Below, piece by piece: positions 1-4,944 of a DNA stretch of 8,881 nucleotides. The stretch lies in contig JAMCZP010000277.1 in NCBI GenBank assembly GCA_023485185.1, forward strand, positions 1-8,881, given 5' to 3'. The notes under the pieces were generated by a model that had not been told where the DNA came from, did not search any database, and saw nothing but the letters and a program-made list of their open reading frames with translations. The translations under genes were made by a program, and so were the position numbers. The stretch comes from Gammaproteobacteria bacterium. GTDB taxonomy: Bacteria; Pseudomonadota; Gammaproteobacteria; Pseudomonadales; Halomonadaceae. Within the stretch, counting starts at the first letter, position 1. Every line of letters begins with the position of its first letter.

Positions 1-585
1 GTGGGTGACGTAGATCACGGTCATATTCAAGCGGCTTTGTAGCGCTTTAATTTCTCGGCGCATATCGCTGCGCAGCCGCGCATCCAGGTTGGAAAGCGGT
101 TCGTCCATTAAGCAGATCGGGTGTTCGGAGATCACCGAGCGCGCCAGTGCCACGCGCTGGCGCTGGCCGCCGGAAAGCTGGGCAGGTTTGCGGTGCAGAT
201 AATCGGTTAGATCGACCAGCTCGGCAACTTTCGCCAGCCGCTCGCGCTGTTCTGCCTTGGGCACCTTGCGGCTGCGCAGGCCAAACACGATATTGTCAGC
301 AACGCTTAAATGCGGAAACAGCGCATAGGACTGAAACACCATGCTTAGCCCCCGATCACCCGGTGGCAGGCGCGTGACGTCGCGCTTACCGATAAAGATG
401 CGCCCATCGCTGGCCTCTTCCAAGCCTGCGATCATGCGCAGCGTGGTGGATTTTCCACAGCCTGACGGCCCTAGCAGAATGACAAACTGGCCGGGGGTTA
501 CATCGAAGGAGATGTCATCGATAGCAGTAGACGCGTCCCAACGTTTGGTGACGCGTTCCAAGCGGATACGCGATTGATTTGACAT
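1..585 (-). CDS. ABC transporter ATP-binding protein, MalK/UgpC (CUT1) type, C-terminus missing
   Basis: Cytoplasmic ATPase that would power an importer; the permeases and binding protein must lie beyond the left edge, so the substrate is unknown. The 195 visible residues hold the whole nucleotide-binding core: Walker [10 protein letters not shown] (39-47), Q-loop Gln85 in [11 protein letters not shown], signature LSGGQ (137-141), Walker B ICLMDEP (157-163), D-loop SNLDA (165-169), and the switch His195 as the last residue in the window. The motif wording ([20 protein letters not shown]) is that of sugar, glycerol-3-phosphate and related importers with a C-terminal TOBE domain, which would be in the missing part. 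The start at 585 gives [12 protein letters not shown], a normal family N-terminus; its Shine-Dalgarno (GGTGA, 596-600) is about 10 bases away and mediocre. It lies 102 bases downstream of the sigma-54 regulator on the same strand, but an AT-rich promoter-like stretch separates them. A link to the guanidino pathway is possible but not shown. Confidence 0.93.
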   Translation of the reverse strand, partial: MSNQSRIRLERVTKRWDASTAIDDISFDVTPGQFVILLGPSGCGKSTTLRMIAGLEEASDGRIFIGKRDVTRLPPGDRGLSMVFQSYALFPHLSVADNIVFGLRSRKVPKAEQRERLAKVAELVDLTDYLHRKPAQLSGGQRQRVALARSVISEHPICLMDEPLSNLDARLRSDMRREIKALQSRLNMTVIYVTH

Positions 586-643
586 AGCACACACATCACC
601 GGCTGTTGGTTGTTATTGGTTCAGCTTGTGTTGAAGGTGTTGC

Positions 644-678
644 ATTATCATGACACTTATATAGCAATCTTATGTCAA
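644..678 (-). promoter_or_regulatory. possible sigma-70 promoter for the ABC transporter operon
   Basis: Read on the minus strand, the 102-base gap after the regulator contains a perfect TTGACA (678 to 673) followed by AT-rich sequence. The best-spaced -10 (17-base spacer) is the weak TGTCAT (655 to 650). TATATA (663 to 658) and GATAAT (649 to 644) look better but are badly spaced, so the -10 is unresolved. No rho-independent terminator was seen between the regulator stop and this promoter, so readthrough is also possible. Confidence 0.4.
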
Positions 679-687
679 GCGAAAAAA

Positions 688-2106
688 TTACTTATCGATT
701 TTAATTCCGTAGCGCTGCAGCCTTCGCACTACACTGGATTGGCTGATGCCAAGCCGCGCGGCGATAGCGTAAGTACTCGGCAAAGTTTTGCTCAATTCAG
801 CGAGGGTTTCGCACTCAAGGCGAGCAAGATACTGCTTAAGGGTTTCATGGGGTTCTAGTGCTGCAGGAAGAGAAGGGGAGACACCCGGCAAGCTTTCAGC
901 GTAGCTGTGCGCCACGTGTGAATGAAAGACAGGCACTTCGATTTGATCGGTGGGGCTGGAAAGCCAAGCCCGTTCCAGCCAGTTTTCCAGCTCGCGAACA
1001 TTGCCTGGCCACTCGCTGCCCATCAGGGTCGACCACACCCGCGTATCGAGAATTTTTTGTCGACCATAGCGCTGATTAAGCCGTCCCAGGCAGGCTTCCA
1101 CTAGTACGGGGATATCTTCACGGCGATCCCGCAGCGGCGGTAGCGTCACCGGAATGACGTTGAGTCGATAGTACAAATCTAGACGAAACAGCCCGGCTTC
1201 TACCTGCTTGGCTAAATCCTGATTGGTGGCCACCACTAAACGGAAATCGACGCGTCGAGGGCGAGTGTCACCCAAGCGCGTCAGGCTGCCATCTTGAATC
1301 ACTTTGAGCAGTTTGGTTTGCATCAATAGAGGCAGCTCGCCGATCTCATCTAAAAACAGCGTGCCGCCTTCGGCTTGCTCTAATAATCCCGCCTTGCCCT
1401 GGCGCGCAGCGCCGCTAAACGCACCGGGCTGATAGCCAAACATCTCAGATTCAAATAGATTTTCTGGAATCGTGGCACAGTTAACTTCTATAAAGGGGCC
1501 GTCGCAGCGTTGGCTCCAGCGGTGCAATTGCTTGGCAAAAGCCGTTTTACCCACCCCCGATTCTCCCAGCATCAGCACGTTGGCATCGGAGGGCGCAACG
1601 CGCTTCAGCAGCAGTGCAATTTCGCGCATCACACTGCTGCGCACCTGTAAGTTATCCAACGCATCATCCAGCGCTTGCTCTTCGGCATCCGGTGCTGCCT
1701 GGCTGCGCTTAAGGTGTTCGTTGAAGCGTTTTTGCAGCAGCGCATACTCATCCTGTAGTAGCTGCAAATCGGTTAAGTCCCGAGAGCGGCTGATGATACG
1801 TTCAAGCTTATCTTCCACAAATACGGGGTAGGCTTCGGCAATCACTCGGCGGCCAGTGCCCGTTACTTGCATCAGTTGGGCAGGCTTGCGGGTGCGCATC
1901 ACTTCCAGGGTGATTGAAGGCTTGAGCACTCCGGCGGTTTGCAACTGTTGAACGCTGCTGGAGAGCAGCTCTTCTCGGGATACACCGTATACCGCTTCGG
2001 CGCCAGGGCTGATATCCAACACGCGTCCCTCGCCACTGACGATAAAGAAGTGGTCGTTGGCGGTTTCCACAATGGTTTGCAATACGCGCCTGTCTATTTC
2101 ACTCAT
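688..2106 (-). CDS. PAS-domain sigma-54-dependent transcriptional activator (AAA+, TyrR-like C-terminal helix-turn-helix)
   Basis: A 472-residue enhancer-binding protein, predicted to sense a signal through PAS and remodel sigma-54 RNA polymerase by ATP hydrolysis. Order: PAS domain (about 8-105), a linker likely to be coiled coil (about 106-150), AAA+ domain (about 153-385), helix-turn-helix near 444-466. Seen: Walker A GESGVGKT (181-188), sigma-54 contact loop GAFSGA (228-233, Ser231 replacing the usual Thr), Walker [13 protein letters not shown] (247-258), arginine-finger region [11 protein letters not shown] (307-317), sensor [10 protein letters not shown] (366-373) and [19 protein letters not shown] (449-467). 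There is no receiver domain, so a ligand rather than phosphorylation is the probable input. It diverges from the gbuA cluster, which starts with a strong -24/-12 promoter, so it is the natural activator of that cluster. Start at 2106 gives [10 protein letters not shown], but this ATG lacks a good Shine-Dalgarno and is the last of four ATGs in a 14-base tandem repeat (see that entry). Confidence 0.93.
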   Translation of the reverse strand: MSEIDRRVLQTIVETANDHFFIVSGEGRVLDISPGAEAVYGVSREELLSSSVQQLQTAGVLKPSITLEVMRTRKPAQLMQVTGTGRRVIAEAYPVFVEDKLERIISRSRDLTDLQLLQDEYALLQKRFNEHLKRSQAAPDAEEQALDDALDNLQVRSSVMREIALLLKRVAPSDANVLMLGESGVGKTAFAKQLHRWSQRCDGPFIEVNCATIPENLFESEMFGYQPGAFSGAARQGKAGLLEQAEGGTLFLDEIGELPLLMQTKLLKVIQDGSLTRLGDTRPRRVDFRLVVATNQDLAKQVEAGLFRLDLYYRLNVIPVTLPPLRDRREDIPVLVEACLGRLNQRYGRQKILDTRVWSTLMGSEWPGNVRELENWLERAWLSSPTDQIEVPVFHSHVAHSYAESLPGVSPSLPAALEPHETLKQYLARLECETLAELSKTLPSTYAIAARLGISQSSVVRRLQRYGIKIDK

Positions 2107-2148
2107 GTGGGCTCGCTCATGCTAGTTCGCTCATGCTAATTGGCTCAT
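2093..2148 (-). repeat. 14-base tandem repeat (4 units) forming three ATGA-linked five-codon mini-ORFs ahead of the regulator
   Basis: On the minus strand four consecutive 14-mers each begin with ATGAG: ATGAGCCAATTAGC (2148-2135), ATGAGCGAACTAGC (2134-2121), ATGAGCGAGCCCAC (2120-2107) and ATGAGTGAAATAGA (2106-2093), the last being the regulator's start. Because 14 leaves remainder 2 on division by 3, each unit's reading frame ends on the TGA inside the next ATGA. The mini-ORFs read MSQLA (2148-2131), MSELA (2134-2117) and MSEPT (2120-2103), then the real protein MSEID. Seen directly: repeats, overlaps and stops. Inferred: ribosomes entering at 2148 could reach the regulator by serial termination-reinitiation. 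The units have diverged, so the duplication is not fresh. It may also be a neutral duplication of the start region. Confidence 0.8.
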
Positions 2149-2153
2149 TCAAT

Positions 2154-2159
2154 TCCCTC
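2154..2159 (-). promoter_or_regulatory. Shine-Dalgarno of the first mini-ORF, not of the regulator start
   Basis: GAGGGA (2159 to 2154) lies 5 bases before the ATG at 2148, ideal spacing for the first 14-base unit. The regulator ATG at 2106 is 47 bases further on and is preceded by GAGCGAGCCCAC, with no comparable motif. This is the basis for suspecting translational coupling. Confidence 0.6.
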
Positions 2160-2182
2160 GTGGCCTAGCTCTTTGGCCGAAC

Positions 2183-2246
2183 CATTTTTGCATCGGTGAT
2201 GCATTATTGAATCGAAAGCCGCTGAGATCAATTCATTTTTGCATCG
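2183..2246. promoter_or_regulatory. paired candidate activator sites (upstream activating sequences)
   Basis: The 13-mer CATTTTTGCATCG occurs at 2183-2195 and 2234-2246, starting 51 bases apart, about five helical turns. The first copy extends into a perfect palindrome TGCATC-GGT-GATGCA (2189-2203); the second has only a loose partner arm (GTAAAAA, 2255-2261). They lie about 115 and 70 bases upstream of the start site predicted from the -24/-12 promoter, the usual placement for sigma-54 enhancers. Assignment to the neighbouring PAS regulator is inferred from position. Confidence 0.6.
2203..2231 (-). promoter_or_regulatory. sigma-70-type promoter of the regulator gene
   Basis: On the minus strand TTGATC (2231 to 2226), a 17-base spacer and AATAAT (2208 to 2203) resemble -35 and -10 boxes (4/6 and 5/6 matches). 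Transcription would begin near 2196, inside the palindrome TGCATC-GGT-GATGCA (2189-2203). A protein bound there would block this promoter, which suggests autorepression. The leader to the first mini-ORF would be about 48 bases. Confidence 0.6.
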
Positions 2247-2258
2247 TTAAGTTAGTAA

Positions 2259-2279
2259 AAACCGCGTTCTAAGCGGTTT
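2259..2279. repeat. perfect 7-base inverted repeat just upstream of the -24 box
   Basis: AAACCGC (2259-2265) and GCGGTTT (2273-2279) flank a 7-base spacer GTTCTAA. It ends 8 bases before the -24 element. It differs in sequence from the TGCATC sites, so it could be an operator for a second protein. It falls upstream of both predicted start sites and would not be in either transcript, which argues against an RNA hairpin role. Confidence 0.55.
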
Positions 2280-2286
2280 CGACGAC

Positions 2287-2303
2287 TTGGCACGCTCTGT
2301 GCA
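2287..2303 (+). promoter_or_regulatory. sigma-54 (-24/-12) promoter of the gbuA cluster
   Basis: TTGGCACGCTCTGTGCA has the conserved GG (2289-2290) and GC (2301-2302) separated by exactly 10 bases and a TTGGCACG -24 half identical to consensus; the -12 half is GTGCA instead of TTGCA. Transcription should begin near 2313, leaving a leader of about 129 bases before gbuA. It depends on sigma-54 and an AAA+ activator, matching the divergent gene. Confidence 0.88.
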
Positions 2304-2327
2304 CTACCTATGAATAGACAGGCTCTG

Positions 2328-2364
2328 AACAGATAGCTTTTAACAGATAGCTCTTCAGATAAGC
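2328..2364 (+). repeat. 14-base tandem repeat in the gbuA leader
   Basis: AACAGATAGCT occurs at 2328-2338 and 2342-2352 (period 14), followed by a decayed third copy CAGATAAGC (2356-2364). It contains no ATG. It lies wholly within the predicted gbuA leader. No function is evident. Confidence 0.7.
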
Positions 2365-2379
2365 ACGGCTTTAAAGACG

Positions 2380-2416
2380 CTCGTATGGCGATTCAACTCG
2401 TATGACGATTCAATAA
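2380..2416 (+). repeat. 17-base tandem duplication creating two ATGA-linked mini-ORFs before gbuA
   Basis: CTCGTATGGCGATTCAA (2380-2396) is followed directly by CTCGTATGACGATTCAA (2397-2413), one mismatch. The first ATG (2385) reads MAIQLV and stops at TGA 2403-2405, overlapping the second ATG (2402-2404). The second reads MTIQ and stops at TAA 2414-2416, 25 bases before gbuA. No strong Shine-Dalgarno precedes the first ATG, and gbuA has its own, so translation of these peptides is doubtful. Confidence 0.75.
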
Positions 2417-2430
2417 GTTAAACAAGGTCG

Positions 2431-2435
2431 AGGAG
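2431..2435 (+). promoter_or_regulatory. Shine-Dalgarno deciding the gbuA start
   Basis: AGGAG ends directly against the ATG at 2436, too close for use, but lies 6 bases before the in-frame ATG at 2442. The start is therefore placed at 2442 (MSDFNQ) and not 2436 (MCMSDFNQ). Confidence 0.8.
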
Positions 2436-2441
2436 ATGTGT

Positions 2442-3392
2442 ATGTCGGATTTCAATCAGCCGTTGGGTGGCAATACGATGCCGCGCTTTGCAGGCCCCGC
2501 CACCATGATGCGCCTGCCTACCCAAGAGACCGCCGAAGGTTTAGACGCTGCCTTTATTGGCATACCCATGGATATTGGCACCTCCAATCGCCCCGGTACG
2601 CGCCTAGGCCCGCGTCAGATTCGCGATGAGTCGCGTATGCTCCGCCCCTACAACATGGCAACCCGAGCAGCACCTTTTGAAAGCCTGCAGGTGGCCGATA
2701 TCGGCGACGTACCGATCAATACCTTCCACCTGCCAAAAAGCGTCGACATTATCACTGCTTTTTACGATGACGTTCTCAAGCATAACTGCATCCCCCTAAC
2801 GCTTGGCGGCGAACATACCCTAACCCTGCCGATTCTTCGCGCCATGGCTAAAAAGCATGGTCCGGTGGGATTGATCCATATTGATGCCCACGCCGATGTC
2901 AACGAGCACATGTTCGGCGAGCCCATTGCCCACGGCACGCCGTTTCGCCGCGCCCAGGAAGAGGGCTTATTAGCCCATGGCAAGGTGGTGCAGATTGGCC
3001 TAAGGGGCACTGGTTACGCCGCTGAGGATTTCGACTGGTGCCGTGATCAGGGCTTTCGTGTGGTGCCCGCTGAAGAGTGCTGGTACCGCTCATTATCGCC
3101 GCTGATGGAGGAGGTTCGCGAGCAGATGGGCGATATTCCGGTTTATATCAGTTTTGATATTGATGGTTTAGACCCTTCTGTTGCCCCCGGTACCGGCACG
3201 GTAGAGATGGGTGGTCTAACGTCTGCTCAGGGATTGGAAATTGTGCGTGGTGCCGCAGGCTTAAACATTGTCGGTGGCGACCTGGTAGAGGTGTCTCCGC
3301 CCTATGACCCCAGTGGCAACACTGCATTGATGGGCGCCACGCTGCTTTACGAAATGCTCTGCGTACTGCCGGGCGTTAAGCACAGTAATTAA
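2442..3392 (+). CDS. gbuA: guanidinobutyrase (4-guanidinobutyrate ureohydrolase), agmatinase/arginase family
   Basis: Cytoplasmic dinuclear-manganese hydrolase expected to split 4-guanidinobutyrate into GABA and urea. The 316 residues match the family's usual length. All metal-ligand motifs are intact: His125 in GGEH (122-125), Asp148, His150 and Asp152 in DAHAD, Asp239 and Asp241 in SFDIDGLDP (237-245). From memory, wording along the chain (QPLGGN, MPRF, DIGTS, RPYNMAT, VADIGDV, HMFGE, EVSPPYD, YEMLCVLPGV) follows P. aeruginosa GbuA more closely than the guanidinopropionase GpuA or E. coli agmatinase SpeB. Neighbouring 2-ketoarginine decarboxylase and aldehyde dehydrogenase genes make exactly this substrate, which is the strongest argument for guanidinobutyrate over agmatine. 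It is the first gene behind the -24/-12 promoter. Substrate assignment is inferred; the ureohydrolase class is certain. Confidence 0.92.
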   Translation: MSDFNQPLGGNTMPRFAGPATMMRLPTQETAEGLDAAFIGIPMDIGTSNRPGTRLGPRQIRDESRMLRPYNMATRAAPFESLQVADIGDVPINTFHLPKSVDIITAFYDDVLKHNCIPLTLGGEHTLTLPILRAMAKKHGPVGLIHIDAHADVNEHMFGEPIAHGTPFRRAQEEGLLAHGKVVQIGLRGTGYAAEDFDWCRDQGFRVVPAEECWYRSLSPLMEEVREQMGDIPVYISFDIDGLDPSVAPGTGTVEMGGLTSAQGLEIVRGAAGLNIVGGDLVEVSPPYDPSGNTALMGATLLYEMLCVLPGVKHSN

Positions 3393-3431
3393 GGATAGAG
3401 ACTAATTAAACATAGTAATGAATTTGCTAAT

Positions 3432-3457
3432 AAAAAAGCGCCGACCTAACAAGGCGC
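3432..3457 (-). terminator. rho-independent terminator-like hairpin facing leftward
   Basis: GCGCC (3438-3442) and GGCGC (3453-3457) pair around a 10-base loop. On the minus strand the stem is followed by six T (plus-strand A run 3432-3437), the layout of a leftward terminator. On the plus strand no T run follows, so it should not stop the gbuA transcript. No minus-strand gene reads into it within the window before the HMG-CoA lyase. The stem is only 5 base pairs. Confidence 0.45.
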
Positions 3458-3474
3458 AGTAGATAAACACCTAA

Positions 3475-3497
3475 GGTGGGAAGCAGAGCTTTCCACC
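3475..3497 (+). other. intercistronic stem-loop between gbuA and the transporter gene
   Basis: GGTGGGAAGC (3475-3484) pairs with GCTTTCCACC (3488-3497) around the triloop AGA: nine Watson-Crick pairs and one G-U. No T run follows, so it is not an ordinary terminator. It could protect the 3' end of gbuA mRNA, set the ratio of the two products, or act with the pairing near the transporter's ribosome site. Confidence 0.6.
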
Positions 3498-3514
3498 GTT
3501 ATGGACGCCGCCAG

Positions 3515-3546
3515 CCCACCTTCCAATAACCACTTCCAACAGGTGA
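3515..3546 (+). promoter_or_regulatory. transporter ribosome-binding site with possible masking pairing
   Basis: AGGTGA (3541-3546) lies 5 bases before the ATG at 3552 and decides that start. CACCT (3517-3521) can pair with its AGGTG. CCCACCTT (3515-3522) can instead pair over 8 bases with AAGGTGGG (3473-3480), which also forms the left arm of the 3475-3497 hairpin. The alternatives exclude one another. Seen as complementarity only; the 5-base masking helix is weak. Confidence 0.35.
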
Positions 3547-3551
3547 CCCTT

Positions 3552-4934
3552 ATGTCTTATAGCAGCGCTAAGTCGGAAGAACCGACATCAATGGCGCCAA
3601 TACCGCGTCAACACTTACTGAAATTTTTGATCCCCTCCATCATTGGGGTATTGCTGTTTTTGGTTCCCTTCCAGATCGGTGATTCTATTAATATTGGCAT
3701 GGGTATTATGGCAGATGGCTTACAAACCCTGCTTGGGGGAGCGCTACCCGCTATCGCGATGGTTGTGCTTTGCCTGTCGGTGGTAGTGACGCTATACGTC
3801 AAAGTAGCCCAACCGACCTGGGCACAAAGTGGCCCCTTTCACGATATGTTCGATGTGGGCGCAATTTGGATAGCGATGCGCGTGTTAGGCGCCATTTTTG
3901 TCATCATGACCTTTTTTCAGTTCGGCCCTGAGTTTGTCACCGCTTCATTTACCGGTGGTGTCATGCTCAATGATTTGGCGCCGGTGCTACTGACATTTTT
4001 CTTCTTTGCTGCAGTGTTGCTGCCGTTTTTGGTCGAATTCGGTTTTATGGAGTTTATCGGCACCATGGTACGCAAGCCGTTCCGGTTTATCTTTAATCTG
4101 CCGGGTCGCAGTGCTATCGATGCCACAGCTTCATGGATGGGATCGGGTACGGTAGGCGTGCTGATTACCGCCCAGCAGTACGAACAAGGCTATTACAATG
4201 GCCGTGAAGCTTCGGTGATTGCGACCAACTTTTCAGTCGCCTCCATCGCTTTCAGTCTGTTAGTGATCAACTTCATTGACCTTAACCACCTCTTTGTACA
4301 GTTCTACTTAACGGTGGTGGTATCAGGCTTAATCGCCGCGGTTATCGTCTCGCGGATTCCACCGCTGTCGCGTAAATCCGATGACTACTATGAGCCGGTT
4401 GGCTGTCAGTTGAGCGAAGAGCGTACTGAAAATGTCGGCCTATTCCGCTACAGCCTGTTGCAGGCCACCCGCCGTGCAGGCAGTGCGCCAGGGCCTCGAA
4501 AGTTAGCCCGTTTAGCGCTACTCAACGTGATTGATATCTTCCTAACGCTGTTACCGCTGGTATTTGCCATCGGCACTGTGGCGCTGATTTTGGCCGAGTT
4601 TACCCCGCTGTTTACCTGGCTCTCTTACCCCATGATTCCGGTGCTGGAACTGTTGCGTATCCCTGAGGCGCAAGCGGCTGCGCCTGCTACGCTAGTGGGC
4701 TTTGCCGATATGTTCCTGCCTGCGGTGCTGGCGACCAATATCGAAAGCGAGCTGACTCGCTTTGTCATTGCCTGTCTCTCCATGACGCAGCTGGTTTACA
4801 TGTCGGAAATCGGTGCGCTGCTGCTCAAGTCGAAGATTCCCATCAAGTTCTGGGAGCTGGCGGTGGTGTTCTTACTGCGTACTGCGATTACACTGCCGAT
4901 CATCGCCTTTATGGCCCATACGTTTTTCTTCTAA
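3552..4934 (+). CDS. YjiH-family multipass membrane protein (nucleoside-recognition/gate domain), candidate guanidino-compound transporter
   Basis: A 460-residue inner-membrane protein. The N-terminus (1-23) is polar with no signal peptide. Hydrophobic stretches at about 24-41, 63-83, 106-123, 143-164, 222-242, 248-268, 324-348, 380-395, 402-418 and 433-455 suggest around ten membrane segments, with a hydrophilic loop at 270-322. The block SWMGSGTVGVLITAQQY (194-210) and NFSVASIAFSLLV (226-238) are what I recognise as the YjiH/gate-type pattern. The family is poorly characterised. Its place between gbuA and aruI, with a short gap to aruI, suggests it carries a substrate or product of the pathway (arginine, 2-ketoarginine, 4-guanidinobutyrate or agmatine); this is inference. 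The start at 3552 has a good Shine-Dalgarno; an in-frame ATG at 3501 would add 17 residues but has none and falls beside the hairpin. Confidence 0.85.
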   Translation: MSYSSAKSEEPTSMAPIPRQHLLKFLIPSIIGVLLFLVPFQIGDSINIGMGIMADGLQTLLGGALPAIAMVVLCLSVVVTLYVKVAQPTWAQSGPFHDMFDVGAIWIAMRVLGAIFVIMTFFQFGPEFVTASFTGGVMLNDLAPVLLTFFFFAAVLLPFLVEFGFMEFIGTMVRKPFRFIFNLPGRSAIDATASWMGSGTVGVLITAQQYEQGYYNGREASVIATNFSVASIAFSLLVINFIDLNHLFVQFYLTVVVSGLIAAVIVSRIPPLSRKSDDYYEPVGCQLSEERTENVGLFRYSLLQATRRAGSAPGPRKLARLALLNVIDIFLTLLPLVFAIGTVALILAEFTPLFTWLSYPMIPVLELLRIPEAQAAAPATLVGFADMFLPAVLATNIESELTRFVIACLSMTQLVYMSEIGALLLKSKIPIKFWELAVVFLLRTAITLPIIAFMAHTFFF

Positions 4935-4944
4935 GGGGCTATTT

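Larger units (their letters stand above)
2107..2441. promoter_or_regulatory. divergent control region between the sigma-54 regulator and gbuA
   Basis: The only stretch over 300 bases without a conventional gene. From left to right: mini-ORF repeat and Shine-Dalgarno of the regulator (2107-2159), two copies of CATTTTTGCATCG (2183-2195, 2234-2246), the regulator's promoter (2203-2231), a 7-base-arm inverted repeat (2259-2279), the -24/-12 promoter (2287-2303), two sets of short tandem repeats in the gbuA leader (2328-2364, 2380-2413) and the gbuA Shine-Dalgarno (2431-2435). A poor match to an IHF site (ATCAA-N4-TT, 2227-2237) lies between the sites and the promoter; I give it little weight. Confidence 0.8.

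Noticed and set aside
1472..1831. 119-residue plus-strand open frame inside the regulator gene
   Set aside because: Opposite a well-conserved AAA+ domain, Ser/Arg/Leu-rich and lacking a plausible ribosome site.
2226..2238. IHF site between the enhancer copies and the -24 promoter
   Set aside because: The core ATCAA-N4-TT is present but both flanking consensus positions mismatch and the core overlaps the regulator's -35 box, so the match is not convincing.
2436..2441. gbuA start at 2436 (MCMSDF)
   Set aside because: AGGAG touches this ATG with no spacing; the in-frame ATG at 2442 is correctly spaced.
3501..3551. Upstream ATG for the transporter giving 17 more residues
   Set aside because: No ribosome-binding sequence precedes 3501 and it lies directly after a stable hairpin; 3552 has AGGTGA at 5 bases.
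4813..4944. Extension of the AruI reading frame back to 4813, overlapping the transporter gene by over 120 bases
   Set aside because: The extra 44 residues are Ser/Arg/Cys-rich out-of-frame translation of the transporter's last membrane segments; the ATG at 4945 has a proper Shine-Dalgarno and gives a normal family N-terminus.
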